A stretch of DNA of 64,000 bases from Seison nebaliae (Eukaryota; Rotifera; Pararotatoria; Seisonacea; Seisonidae): assembly GCA_023231475.1 (NCBI GenBank), contig JALJEE010000027.1, positions 49,035-113,034 of the forward strand, read 5' to 3'. The stretch's first letter is position 1. Every line of letters begins with the position of its first letter. The notes beneath the pieces were generated by a model. The model was not told the origin of the DNA. It searched no databases and saw only the letters and a list, made by a program, of their open reading frames with translations. The position numbers and the translations under genes are program-made. This document shows, one piece after another, positions 1-14,107 of the stretch.

Positions 1-146
1 TTTATTCATGATTACTCTTGATTACTTCCCCCTATTTAATACTTTCAATATCTAACCAACTTTTCATGATTCTATTTATTCAGATTCTATTCTATTCTTA
101 AAGTATTTTTTGTAGTTGAACCATTCTTTCTAATCGATCGTCAACG

Positions 147-1444
147 ATGCAGTCAACTCTAATTAAAAGTGAATGTCTCCCACAATTGAATGATAATAGC
201 ACGAACGATAACAATCATTTATCAATCGATCAAAATGAGAAACGAACTAATCGAAGAAAACCCAATGTTACCAGACGATTTCAAGGTGTCAATGACAAGC
301 GAATGGAATTGACCACTCCCGAATTATTAAATACTCAATTCGCCAATGATCAACATGATGTAAATATCCACCAGAATGATGACGACGAAGCTGTCGCCGA
401 TTTAAATCAAGAGACGATCAATAACAATCATCAATCCACAACCATCATCGAACCGAGAAGAGATAGTGTTGCCTCCACCTTATCGGATAAAAGTAGTGGA
501 TGTATTTCAAATGGAAGTCGATTTAGCGAAGACGATATTTGTGCAGCGAAACAAAATTTAAATCAGCCATCTCATATGAAAAATGAACATTTAGAAGATC
601 CGGAAATATTATCCAGCATTCTTCACCGATTACTCGGCAACAACAATTCCAGTCTTGCCGACGTATTGCAAAATAAAATTATGTTAAAAATTCATGAAAA
701 TGAAAGAAATACTCCTTCGCCACCTACCACCTCACCACCAAATACTCATGAAGTAAAAGAAATAAAGAAAGAATTGGAAACTTATCCCAAATTGGCAGCT
801 ATGTTATCAGGCGATTCACCCAAATCTTTACCGAGAAATTACAATTCCACCAATCCACCATCTCGTGCCTCTCCCCCAAGAGGACGGTCACGAATTGGTA
901 GTGATGATTTGAAAAATCAGACAATTGCTGAATTATTAGGTAATCGACGTCGTTCCCTCATAAGAAGTGTGGAAAAAGAAGGATTATCGAAAATTAATGT
1001 AAATGAAGTTCTCTCTTCTACTGGAACAACCGTGGGAACTGTTCGAAAATCGACGAAAAGAAATGCTCCTGTCAAATCTCTCACGGCCAATAAACAATTA
1101 AGAATGGATCGGTTTGTAAAATTTGAAATTTTAAAAAAAAATAATTTTAAAAAAATAAATTTTTTAGTTCGTCCGACACTCCATGTGACAGTGGTAGTGG
1201 AAGTGGTAGTGGTGGAGAATCATCGAAAAAAACAACTATGGACGGTGTTGATTTAGCATATTTGGAACGAAGAAGAAAAAATAATGATGCGGCGAAACGT
1301 TCGAGAGATTTACGACGACAAAAAGAAGATGAAATTGCGTTACGCGCTGCGTTTTTAGAACAAGAGAATTTGGAATTACGAGCAAAAGTTGAATTGTTGA
1401 GAAGTGAATTGAACAATCTTCACGTCATTCTATCGATGAGATAA
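147..1444 (+). CDS. PAR-type bZIP transcription factor (CES-2/ATF-2/HLF-like)
   Basis: A nuclear DNA-binding factor expected to dimerise through its C-terminal zipper. Two exons (147-1111 and 1168-1444) join in frame across a 56-nt intron with a GTTTGT donor and a TTTTTAG acceptor, giving 413 aa. The bZIP fills the last ~60 residues: the basic region contains [17 protein letters not shown], followed by leucine-zipper heptads. The KNNxAAKRSRD signature is typical of the PAR/HLF/CES-2 group. The first 340 residues are low-complexity Asn/Ser/Thr-rich sequence with one hydrophobic helix-like patch near residues 150-175. A Gly-Ser tract (GSGSGSGG) links it to the basic region. Without the splice the first exon would end in junk and the second would lack a start, so the join is well supported. 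The family is clear; which paralogue it is, is not. Confidence 0.88.
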
Positions 1445-4400
1445 CAACCCGATGAAGAAACAGTCACTGAATATATTTCACACAACAACAAGAATGTGAT
1501 TAAATTATCGAATTTGAGTTTATATCAAAAAATTATCTTGTCAACTCTTTCTTTTATTTGTGATTAAATAAGAATAATTGTCATAAGAATTTTTTTTTGA
1601 AAAAAAAGTAAGTTTTATTCGAACTTCAATCACTCAACCTTCAACAAAATTTCTCTTCCGATTGTTGTCATTTGAAAACTTCCATGTGAGTCTATGAAGA
1701 GATAAAAATCTCCCTCAGATCTTTTCACACTTAACTTAATTCGTATCGGAGTCACTTTTTATATCTTTTATTCCAATCCTTTCTTTCTCATTAATATCTC
1801 ATATTTTCGTATTCATCCGAACTAACATCTCGAATTCATTCCCGCCAATAGTCAATGTCCGGTCTAAATTTTCCCTCAGAAATCACATTCTTTTTTTTGT
1901 TAAAACCGAAAGATTTTTTTTTTTTTGATTCTTAAAACTCGAAATTTCTCTTTTGACTAATTTCATCAATTTCCAACTCTCAAATTATTTTGTCGCATTT
2001 TATTGACCGTTATTTAAACAAATAATAATGAACCATTCAATTCTTCTAACTTGTCTCTCTCTCAACAGCACGAAAGTAAAAATTGAAAGAAAATATATTT
2101 TTTAAAAATTTGAATTGATGCCAAAAAAAAATTGATTTCCTTTTTACATACTGTATAAACTTACTTACAAACATTAATGAGGGATATATAAAAAAATTGT
2201 GTACAGAGTTATCTGTTCACAGATAAATACGTTTCTTATATAAAACTAAAAAAAAAGTTTATTCGAATTGTGGAGAATGATTTGAATGATAGTTATTATT
2301 ATTTTGAAAAAAAATTTGTGTTTCCTATTGAAACGATCTGTTTTCTCCAAATCACTTTCTCTTATGTCTTCAAATAAATTCTCTTTTTTTTTCTTCTTGA
2401 TAGAAACAATTCAAATGAGTTTTCTAAAACGCCGTTGTCTGTCTATTTGTTTTACGTTGAATGTTTTGCTTATTTATTTTATCTCTCATTATTTTCTAGT
2501 TGTTCATTATTTATGTAATTCGTTATAAGTAACGATCTCCTTCTCAATCGAACTAAAAAATTTTACGAGAGAAAATATACAGATAAATTTCTTTCTGTTT
2601 TCAATTCACCATTCGAGAGAATTTCAAGATAGGACGTTGGAAAAAAATCTTTTTTTTTAATTTTCATTTATTCAACATTTATCATTATTAGAAGTTAGAA
2701 AAGTTGTGTAAATGAATTTTGTATTTTGAGGAGATAAATCAGAGGAATTATTCATGGGAGAGAATTGACCATCAAATATTTCTAAAATTTCCTGATCGAC
2801 TCGGTATCAGTGACGAGTAATAATTAGATGTTAGATGGACAAGTGTTGATGTGAAGTGGGTGAAGGGAGGAGGAGTGTAGGAGATAAATGCTTGAGATAA
2901 GTCAACTTCCAACAGCAGTGAGAGTGAACGTTAAAGTTTTCCGTTAAAAAAGATAAAAAGTAAATTTTTGTGACAAGACAAAAAATTATTCCCATTATTA
3001 GTTCTTCACATCCAATTGATAAGAAGAAAAAAATAATAATGATGAAAGTAATGAGTAATAAAGTTTCATGGGACGAATGAGAGAGCAATAGAGATGACAC
3101 GATTCATTCTAATTTGACAATTATTGTTGTTGTTGATATTATCGATGTTGTTTTTATATTAATTCGAAATGAGATTGAGGATGAAGAGAAAATAGATGCA
3201 GACCGTTAAAAATTGCGAAATGAAGTTTTGATGATCTGATGACGACATGAAGTTCGATAATATAACGTCTCTGATGAATAGATTGGATGAGAGATAGATG
3301 GATTGAATACAGACAAAATGGTTTGATATGTGAATCATGAAATCTCATTTTGATCCGTAAATATGATGAAATTTAAAGTTTAATTTTTTAAGTGGTACAA
3401 TTTATGAAGCGAATCCTAATTCATTTCAACAGTCTCACTCACATTCATTTACGTTCACAGTCATTAAATGAACTAGTAGATTTGACGAAAGAAATTTTAA
3501 TAATCATAATAAATGAAAAATAATCATATTCTACTTTTCGATGGACAAAAGCCATTAAAGAGAGCCCAGTTCATTTGCCTAATCCATTTTCTCATTATAT
3601 AATCCATATTAGGTTATCCGTTCTTCTTCAATTATTTCTCCTTTTCTTTTCTCCTCCATCTACGAAAATTTGAAAAAAAATTCATTTTATCATCACATTA
3701 TCCATATCCATTCTCAATCAATCCACAAGGAATGCGAAGAATTCATGCAAATTCTTTCAGGGAAGTATCATGTCCAATCCGATACATCTGTTTTCCTTTC
3801 TCATTAGAGACGAGTGTGGAGAAATAACTATAAAAATAGCCGATTGCATGCATGCATTTTTGAAGGGAGAATATGATAATTATATGGTTTCTCTCGTGCT
3901 TCCTCATTGGAATGACTCTTTCTCTCTCTCTCTCTCTCTTTCTTTCTTCCTCATTCAATTATTGTGTGTGATGGTGGAAATGAATGTTCTCGGAAACGCT
4001 ATCAAGTAGATTTGAAAGTTGTGGTTAACAAATGTCAAAATGGACAAATTAACGAGCTTTCTTTCTATGTCATCTCTCTTTGAAAATTCTTTTTGTTTTC
4101 ACATTCACGATAATTTTGAAGGGAGAGATGGGACGTTTTCTCTCTTCTCGTCAATGAGACTGCACTTGTTTTTGGACGATTCTTATTATATGAGCGCACG
4201 GTGTATAGATGGTTTTATTCGATCGTATGAAATGATGTGCGCATGTATATATATTTATATATTGAAATGGATTGATGTTATCGATTATAAAGGGAGAGAA
4301 ATAAGAGAGAGGGAACATATTGTGACATTGAATTTCCGATGTGACTACATTTATCCTTTGGTACATTGGATTGACCATTGTCCATCGATAATTAATTTTC

Positions 4401-4554
4401 TTCCTCTTTCTTTCCAATGTATATTCCACTCATTTACTTCCCTTCTTCATTTGGCACCTTCTAATATTCTCCTTTTTTCCATTCCCATTAACATTTCCGT
4501 TCTTCAAGAAATCATATTGTGAAGGGAAGAAACCGATTCCTATTTCGATTGTCG
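1445..4554. other. Non-coding interval between bZIP and TTP-like genes
   Basis: About 3.1 kb of AT-rich sequence. The first part should be the bZIP 3' UTR and the last part the promoter of the downstream gene. A CT microsatellite lies at about 3918-3940. Open frames here are short, many lack an ATG, and none shows a recognisable domain or protein-like composition. Confidence 0.6.
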
Positions 4555-7271
4555 ATGGCAACTTGTCATGTTTCAGGTGCTTCAATGTCTCTCACGCCCA
4601 AAATCAGACGATCGAGACTGTTCATGGAACCGTATCGTAGTTCGCTCACTTGTATAAAACAGGAACGATTCAACCGGTATTCATATCCATCCAAAATCCG
4701 GTTAGATGATACTTGGAAGAGATACATCAGAAATATTCCTCCCTGGAACAATGAAATGAATAAGGAGAACATGACACAACTCGATGTTTCTGTTAGTTGT
4801 CCAAATTAATTTTAATTATCATCTAAAAAAAATTTATTTAAAATAATTTCAAATATCATTTTAAAAAAAAGTGAATGGAAATTTAATTAAATTGAAATTA
4901 ATTATGTTCATAATTAATTTTTTGAAATGTTTCATAAAATTGGAAAATAGTTCTAGAAAAAAAAAAGAGAGAAAAGTTAATAAAACGAATTTGAGTTAAT
5001 GTTTCATGATAAAAAGAGGAAACTTTTAAAAGGAATTCAGACACATTTACTTTTCAATTCAAATTTTTGTTTTAACTTTCCTTTTTCTTTTACCAGGAAC
5101 ATCTAATCAATCGCTGCGAATTTATTTCTCATCATATTCACGTCTTGAAATATTTCGTACAAATCCACAAAACCATCGACCGTCATCTTATTCCTCGCGT
5201 CGAATTGACTGATTGTCAGAAGTGCACGATCGAAGAGTTTAATAGAGTTTATGCCGATATCAGTTTGTTGGAGAAGATGTGTCATCGAGCAACAGCGATG
5301 AATAGAATAAATGAAATAAGAAATCGTTTACAACGATTAACATTATCGATGCGTGGATTGGAAGAGCAATATTGTCATACGAGATTGATGGAAGATAAAA
5401 AAAATGAATTTCCACAAGAAGAATTGGGAGTCACTTTATTATCGATCGAAACATTAGAGAATCATATGGAGAAAGTATTCAAGAGATTATGTCATCTTTT
5501 TGAAATGTATGAGCGTGAATACGAGAATAAAATGGCGGATAAATCCGATAATTATGGAAATTATTCCGATTGTTATTCTGACGGCAAATTTGACGACACT
5601 TATACCGGAATGTCATCAATGATGGAGAGTTGTAAGATATCTGGTGATTCGGATAATTTGTTCGAGAATGATGGATACGGATCATCAGAATGCGATTTAT
5701 TAAAATCCGATTCAAATTATCTATTAAAATCACAATCTAATTATTTATTGAATGTTTATGATAATGAAGTGAATGGAAATTGTCTCTATAATGAATATGA
5801 TCGAACTCCAAAACGTCGTCAATTTATGTCGAATGGAATTCAAAATCATAATTGTAATAACAGTTGTAATAATCATGAAATGTTTAATAATTGTCTTCAT
5901 TCTAGTCACCATGCGAATCATATGACTGAATTCAATGGAACTCCATTGAAACATCGACTTAACACGAAAGAATTCATCGATAATAAATTGACATTTTGTG
6001 CCGTTCGAGATAATTATTTAAATAATTCGACCGATTGTCTCGACCATCAAGACGGTCATACTCATTTGGATGAATCGATTAACGTTTCTTCTCCTTTATC
6101 TCAATCCATCACTACCAATCGTCAAATGAGTCCATCGAGAGAATCGAAATTAAAACCGAAAATCTCACCAGCTTTATCGGTCAATTCTCAACAAACCGTT
6201 CATTCATCATCGTCGAATAATTCGGCATTGAGTAGTGTACAAAAGATTGTGGTTCAAGAGAATGGAATTACTCGTCTCACTAATTATACGCCACCACCAA
6301 ATATCAATATTAATCGATATAAAACGGAATTGTGTCGTCCGTTCGAGGAGAAAGGCGTTTGTCGTTACGGAACGAAATGTCAATTCGCTCATGGTAAACA
6401 TGAATTAAGAGATTTAGATAGACATCCCAAATATAAGACAGAACGATGTAAGACTTATCATACGAAAGGTTTCTGTCCATACGGACGACGTTGTCATTTT
6501 CTTCACGACGATTTGGGATCATCAACAGATTTGTTGTATGATCTCGAATTGACCAGTTCGAGTGAAAATAATTTATTGAATATGAATACAAATACCAACA
6601 ACAACAGTAGTTCAACAAGTAACGGCAGTTCTGGAAATGAAGAAATGGAAACGAGCAACAAAATCGATGGAAAAAGTGAGGAAAAAAAAACCGTTCTAAA
6701 AACCGTTTTAAATTCCTTCATTTCAAATTCACCATCGACCGTCTCGTCGAGACGTAATAGTGTTTCGACAAATGGTAATAAATGTCAAAAGGAGAAAGAC
6801 AACATTTCTGATTATCATACGGCTGATTATCTTCTCGAACAATTAGTGGCGATTCGAGACGAGAGTAAAGTTCGTGAATCGAGTAACGACTCCGTTGAAA
6901 TGGAACGAGACGATCTTATGGAAGCGAATAATAAAGTCCAAAATCAGATTCGTTCGATTGAAGAGGAAATTAATTTGTCTTTAAATTTATTGACGGAAGG
7001 TGTTAAAGGTGATGTTTGTGAACATGAAAATAATTCAAATAATAACGAGAAAATGGAGAGGGAATTATCAGACGATAATGAACATAACAAGGAAAATGAG
7101 TTGAGAGTAAAACCGAGTATTCAACTGAATGGCGAATATTTGTCTTCTCCACAAATCAGTCAAACGATCAATAAGAAGTGCAAGAATAATGGGACTAATG
7201 AAAAGAAAGTTGTAGAGAGTCCACGAACTGAGAATACTTATTCTTCTATTCTTCGACGTTCCTTAATCTGA
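4555..7271 (+). CDS. Tristetraprolin-like tandem CCCH zinc-finger protein (long form)
   Basis: Probable AU-rich-element-binding mRNA decay factor. Exons 4555-4791 and 5097-7271 join in phase 0 (donor GTTAGT, acceptor TTACCAG), giving about 803 aa from the first in-frame ATG. Two fingers sit near residues 488-550, each with C-x8-C-x5-C-x3-H spacing and the family lead-in YKTELC or YKTERC. The inter-finger linker has the canonical TTP length. Vertebrate TTP family members are only 320-500 aa. Here about 480 residues precede the fingers, including a helical, coiled-coil-like stretch around residues 80-210, and about 250 acidic, Asn/Ser-rich residues follow. The protein ends SSILRRSLI, loosely recalling the short basic C-terminal motif of TTP proteins (inference only). 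The RNA-binding family is certain; targets are not visible. Confidence 0.88.
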
Positions 7272-8407
7272 TATTCTACCAGCTTCAAATCGAATGAGTG
7301 GAAATGATGGAACCACACGTTCTCTTCCTCTTTTCATTAAATTATTTCACTCCAAACTATTTTTCATTGCTCTTTTACTATCGATTTCCCGTTCGATTCA
7401 TCTCACTTTCTTCAAATCTCTTTTTCACTATTTCACACACACACATGCACACATACGCACACAATAACTTCACCTTCTCTCCTCTATTGTACACAAAACA
7501 CAAAATACACACATTCAAGACACACAAACACTAACACAATCTTATACATTTCTACTCAATTCATCAATTCAACTGTTTCATTGCATATTTTATCAGGAGA
7601 AGGAGGAATGCGAGAATAATATTTATGTTAAGAAAAAGAAAACTTTTTAAAATTAATTCGAAATTTTTTATCCGATTTATTCCTTTTTTTATATAATTAT
7701 TTCGCTATTCTCATTTCTTTAATTTGTTGTTTCTTTTCCCATCGCTTTTATTTATCTCACTTATCTCGAATGGATAACACTCTAATTTATTATTTCAAAT
7801 TGATGATGTTCATTTCTTATCGATGTGCAAATTGATGTTATATCTATATTAGTATTACGTAATTATTTATGATGTGTAGATTTCCCAATTTTCCCATTTA
7901 TCTTTCAATTTGACAAAAGATTCTTTCTATGTTGTGCCCAAACGAATTTTTCTTCAGAGTATCCACATTTTGAATTCTCAAAATCACTCAGTTCACCATC
8001 TTACATCTCTTATTTATGAAAGTATTAATTATTTTGTATTTAACAACATCCATCATCTAAACACATTGATGCACAAACTGCCCACACATTCATTAGCACA
8101 CATAAATTAGAGTTATCTTAATCAACGAAAAAAAAACATATGAAAATATGTGAAATTATTTTTGTTTCTCCATTTTTTTCTAATCATCATAATTATTATT
8201 GTCTTTTGAACAAATCTATTTATTTCTCTATCATGATTGATCTATAAATTCTTCAATTGAGATCCATAAATCAGATTTCTATTATATTTATACTAAAATA
8301 TTATTCAAACAATTTTTATTAAAATAAAAATTTATTTAATTTCTAATAAATTCCTCTAATTTCAATGAACAACTTTATTTATTATTATTTAATTCCATTC
8401 AATCATT
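7272..8407. other. Convergent 3' flank between TTP-like and RIM-like genes
   Basis: Both neighbouring genes end here, so this should hold two 3' UTRs facing each other. It contains an imperfect CA-rich tract at about 7433-7533 and many TTATTTAT-like A/T motifs. No coding frame is supported. Confidence 0.6.
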
Positions 8408-11400
8408 TTATAACATATTCGCCACTTTTGACGATTTAGCGAATTCGGTTTGAAGATTAATATCGTTCGCTATCTTGTCATTTTTCTCTTGTTCAATCTC
8501 CATCGCTGTCCGTCGTAAATGTTTCTTTGCGTTCTTATTATTCATTCGACCGAATCCCACCGTCGAATTCGATGATGATATTCCAACCGTCGTTCCTCCA
8601 CCAGTAATGGCACTGTTCAGTGCTGAGCCCATAGCACCCGGTGCAGTCGTTGAGAAGTTGGGAACGGCAACTAATGACGATTGTGTAAAAAGTGGAAACC
8701 AAGAAAGTAAAGTCTTTTTTACATTTGAATTTAAATCGACTGCCAAATCATTCATGAGTACTTGTGCTACACCCATAAAACTGTTTCTATCCAATTTTCC
8801 ATAATCACCAGTTATGGCAATATGTAGTACTCGATATCTCCAATCAGTATCAACAAAATCATGTCCATATCTAAACGAAGGTTCCGTCGTTCTCTCATTG
8901 GCAGTAGCCTTCAATTTTTCTGTACAATTCTTCCCATCAAACAAATACAATTTCGCAGTTATAATCGGCAGTTGTTTAATGCTCGGTTTCAACGCCATAT
9001 CTTTAGCTCGCACAATTTCACATCTCAATTGTGTGGGCGGGAGACCAGACTCGATAAATTTCAATTGAATTTTTCCTAAACATGGCGACGCCAACGCTTG
9101 ACGGCTAATAATTTGACCCGGTCCTAAACCGTCCACAAATTCCGTCACACTTTCATCTTCTCGTAACATAGCGTCTTTGAGAATAGACGAAATATCTGAA
9201 CCTTCACTCGATTGACTTGTCGTTCTGCTAAGTGATCGACTCATCAATTTATCAGGAATTCCAATTTCTTCCGTTCGATTAAATCCCAAACGTCTTTGGC
9301 CCAAATTCGATGCCGATTGACTCTTTTTATTAATTCCTAATATTACCAATGCTTTCGCCACACTTGTTCGACGTTTGCCTTTCGTATTTGGTGCAGTGCT
9401 GGTAGCTGTTGCCGCCGTATCAGAAAGATAACCAGTGACCGCACCGATTTGCGTGTTAGTTGTGGAAGTGATTGGTCGAATCATATTATCGGGACCATCT
9501 AAACCGGCCGCATTTTTCCCTTTATGTTTATTTCGACTTTTGGGATCAGGTACGATCTGTCCGAAAGGATCAGCTTCGATCATCGCATTTTTGTCCATTG
9601 ATTTTTGTGCTCCTAATTTCTTCGATTTCGCCAACGATTCACTTTGACTGTGTATCATTTGTAGTTTTTTCTGCGCTTGAATTTGTTGTTGCACTTTCAA
9701 TTCTCGATGTGCTCTCAATTTCTTTTGTCTCAACGGATCGTGTCCTCCGAGAATTCCGGCTTTAATTAATCCCGCATCACCTTCACCAGGAACAGCTGCT
9801 GGAATATTAATATTCTCTACTAATTCCTGATTCTCCATTATCTGTTTCTCATTCAAAGCCAAAGAAATGACATTGGACTTTTGAGATGAACGTCTGGTAG
9901 CATTCAACATTTGATCTTTTCGTTTTCCTCCCAAATGATTTGGTGTCATTCGATGTCTCATCATATTACCACCCATTCCCTTCACATTCGCTTGTTGTTT
10001 TTGTTGTTGTTCTCTCAATCGAACTTTATTTCGATGTTTCTCTTTAAACACTTTAATATCTTCGATCAATTTGGAGGAAGTGACATTTGTTGAATCGCCC
10101 CAAACATTATTATCTTTATCGAATATCGCTGAATGAGTATTAGAACGAGATAATGATGTTTGATGTTTCAATGTCAATTCATTATTCAATAATAAATCCT
10201 CAATACAGAAATCATCAGAAGTATGCAATTCATATGGATGTGTCTTGATAACATGCGGATGTGCCTTCGAACGACCGGTATATGGATTTAATGTCTTAAA
10301 TCCTAACGGAGCTTTCGGAAGTATCACATTCGATTTATTCTTGATTGATGGTGGTTGATATTTACAAATTTTATCATATGTTTCCATCATCTCCTTCCTA
10401 CTTCGTCGACGACTTAATGTCGGTTTAGCAATATGTCCTCCCGTCTGAACATTCATTGTCGTTGCTACTACAACGGCAGGTGACGGTGCAGACATTTGTT
10501 GAAATGAGTTGACAATGTTTTGTGGGAGATTCGTAGTCGTTGTCATCATCATCATCGTCATTGGAACATTATTCATTTTCTGATTATTCGTTAATTGATA
10601 TTGATTTGTTTGAATATTTTCATTCATCGACATATTTGCTGGAAATATTTCCGGATAATTATTCATATTACTTATTTTCATTGTAGTTGTTGTTGTTATC
10701 ATTGTTGTCGTATTTAAATTAGGTGTTGGAACGAATTTATTTATCATTGATGATGGTGGGACGATTGTGCTATTTGTCATTTGCATCGATATCATATTTT
10801 GTTGCGATACATTTCCGTATTGTTGTTCATTTGGTTTCTGTCCTATTAGTTGTGGTGGCTGAATTGGATTAGTTAATATATTGCCAATATTTGGTTGTTG
10901 ATTCGTTTGTAGAATGGGCAAAGTCGATTTACTACTAGTCGATTTGGACGTATCGACACTTCCTTCCAATAAAGTATCTTCGGAATTTCGAGGAGTTAAT
11001 TCATTAAATTTTATTGGTCGGAAATATGCGGCTGTTGTAGTGGAAGTCATTTTCTCAGTGATAATCGGAATCGGTTTCTTATTCGAATATGTTTCACTCA
11101 TAAATTGATTGAATTCTTTTCTTTGCATCGCTATCGATGTTGATGTGACGTCGTTATTTGATTTCTTCTCCAAACCAATCGAAATATTTGAAAGAATTGT
11201 TGTTGGTGTTGTTGTTGTTGTTGTTGGGGATGTGAAGAATTCAGAAGAAACGACATTTGATGAACATGTTTGCACATGCGGATATGGAGACAGTAATCGT
11301 GGAGCTTTAGTTACATTAACTGATTTTGATGTGACATTTCCAATGATGGTCGACGGTAGAGAAGTATCAACTAAATTATTCGTTTGATCTAATGACGAAT

Positions 11401-14072
11401 TGGATTCATGTTTGGAGAATTGACGAATATTCTTCCCATATTTCCGTTTATTATCAATCGGAGTCTTTTTTCGAACCTCTACCGTTTTCTTCTGTTTATT
11501 ACTTTTTAACGATGTCATACTGATGGTATCATTCGATACTTCTTTTGAAAAAGATGTTCCATTTCCTTTCGGTATTCGTCTCATTTTCGTTCGATTTATT
11601 CCAGTTTTACTATTTATCGAAATATTGTCCAATTGTTGTTGACTATTACCTACAACATTTTTCTTCGATAAATCTTTCTTTCGATTTCCAATTTCCGTTC
11701 GTTTTATTTCTTGACGAGGTTTCCCTTTAGACGCTATCGAACCGTTCGAGGTACTAAGAATTCCTTTGATATTCGTTGTCGTATGAGAAGATTTTTGAAC
11801 TAATTTATTCTCCTGTACTTTCTTCTCAACCTGTTTACCGGAATTTATCGGTTTTGTTGTAGACATCGATTTCTTGACAACTTTTCGAATAACTGGTACT
11901 TTTGTGACAGATTGCTTCACCGGTTCCTGATTCGATTCGATAGATGATCTTGAAATCAAATCAGCTTTCGATGATGAATTACTTGGTCGTTTCGATGAAA
12001 TATTTGGTCGTACTTTAGAAGTTGTTGGAATTACTGGAGGTTCTGATATTTCCTCTACGACAACTTCCACTGGAACTGGTTCGATCGGTTTAATAATTTC
12101 TTTTTTAATTTCATCTTCTTTTTCTTCAATTATTTTTATTGGAATCGGATCAGGTTCACGTTCAATTTCATATTTTGTTGTTTCAACTGAAAAACTTTGT
12201 AAATTCGATTGAGTTTCTTTATTACTCGTTGATGGTTCGAGTAAGGAGGAAGGACAAATTGATTCATTTTCATATCGAATCAAATCTGTTTGTTTTGAAT
12301 AAAGATCTTTATAGAAATATCGATTCCATGATCTGATAATATCATCATCTAAATTCGGAATGTTCATGACGTTCGGTGTGTTCTTTCTCATGAAATTTTT
12401 AGTCGTTTCATTTTGGAAAGATTTCTCCAAATTCTCATTTATTCGAATTTTGATCGGTAGAGGTTTATTGAGATCAAATCGAAATTGATCATTTTGTCCT
12501 TCTAATTTCTTAAAGAATTCATTCGATTTATTATTCATCAACTTCTCCAACAATTGAGAACGTTCATCAATTTCATCTTTCGATATATCGGATGGTGTTG
12601 GAATTGATGTTGGAGCAGAATTGAAATTCATTTCTAACAATTCTTCATCATCTCCATAATCAAATTTCGCCAAATTCGCTAAATACTTTTTTCGTTTTTC
12701 TTCTTCATTCACTTTCGACGATTTGATGATTTCTGTCGATTTCGGTTCGAATTTCATTTTTTGTGTGGATAAATTTAAAATTTTAAAATTATCAAACTTT
12801 CTTTCGTTTAAATTTTCAAATTTCTTTTCGCTCAAATGCGATGTGACGTCTATTCGTTTTTGATGGAATTTATCATCCATTTTCTGATCGTTTGATATGG
12901 TTGATGGTAGAATGATATTCTCTTTTGGTTTCGGAAAACTGATCGACGATATCGTCGAACTATTTTTCGAAATTGATGGTGAACTATTCAACAAATTCCC
13001 AATTCTTTTATCAGCCGATTGAGTTAGAATTGACGTGACTAATTTAGATGTCTCTGTTGTTGTTATTGTTGTTGTTGTTAAAGTATCTTGTACATTTGTT
13101 GTTGTTGTTGTTATTGAATTTTTTGAAGATAATTTCAATTTCAATTCATTCAATCGTTGAAGGAATTGATCGGCGGAATTTAAAGATTTTGCATTTAGTT
13201 CTTTCGTATCTTCCTCGACTTCGTCACTACTTTCCGACAAAGATGATGATAACGATAATTCTTTTTTTCCATCAATATTTCCTGATGATTTTGATTTGGG
13301 AGATGATTTATCTACCAAATCCAACCAGAGAGCTCCAGCGTCAATTGGTGCGCTTGTAAAAATTTTTAAAGGTATTTGGGCACATCCAATTTTCGAAGGA
13401 TTCTCCTCCGATAATTTCGTATCCCAAACGGCGAAATTGATTTCTGTCGATTCCACATCTTTTTCTGGGATGGGACTGAATGCAAATTTTTGATTCCAAA
13501 CTGGATCGCATGTTTGTTTTAATGTTTTTGTTTTTCTCGATGACAATAATTTTCTCTCGCTAAATAAAGTGATTCGACAGAAAACATCTAACATCATTCC
13601 ACTAACAGCCGATTTTGGTAAGGAAACTGCTCCCATTACCCAAACTCGAAGTTCATATTCTTTCGCTTCAATTTTCACTTGTAATCGTCCTTTGATGGCA
13701 TCAGTCAACTCTTCTAATGGATCGAAATATTCAGTGAATTTCTTATTCGATTTTTTATTCATTTGATTATAATTATTGTTCATATAATTGAAATGAACTT
13801 CCTCGTTATCCGAATTAATTTGTGGAGACGAATAAACGTCATTCAATTCATCCATATCATCCATTAATTCATTCTCCCAACCAAATCCCATTGTCGGCGT
13901 CGCTGGATCGATTATCGTACTATTGATTAACGTATCGATTCCATCCGGTTTCAATATCGATGCTAATGATGTCGCTTTATTCGCTAACGTATTGAAAATA
14001 TTCGTCGAAGAATTCAATCCCAACAAACTATTCGTTGAACTCATTTCACTCACAATACTTGTTGTTGGAGTT

Positions 14073-14107
<35 letters not shown>

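Noticed and set aside
4019-4522. 167-codon open frame upstream of the TTP-like gene
   Set aside because: It lacks an ATG at its start. Its composition is Ile/Ser/Phe/Cys-rich, as random AT-rich DNA gives, and no domain or splice logic supports it.
7272-8160. AU-rich elements suggesting autoregulation by the TTP-like protein
   Set aside because: TTATTTAT-like strings are common by chance at this base composition. I cannot show enrichment by eye.
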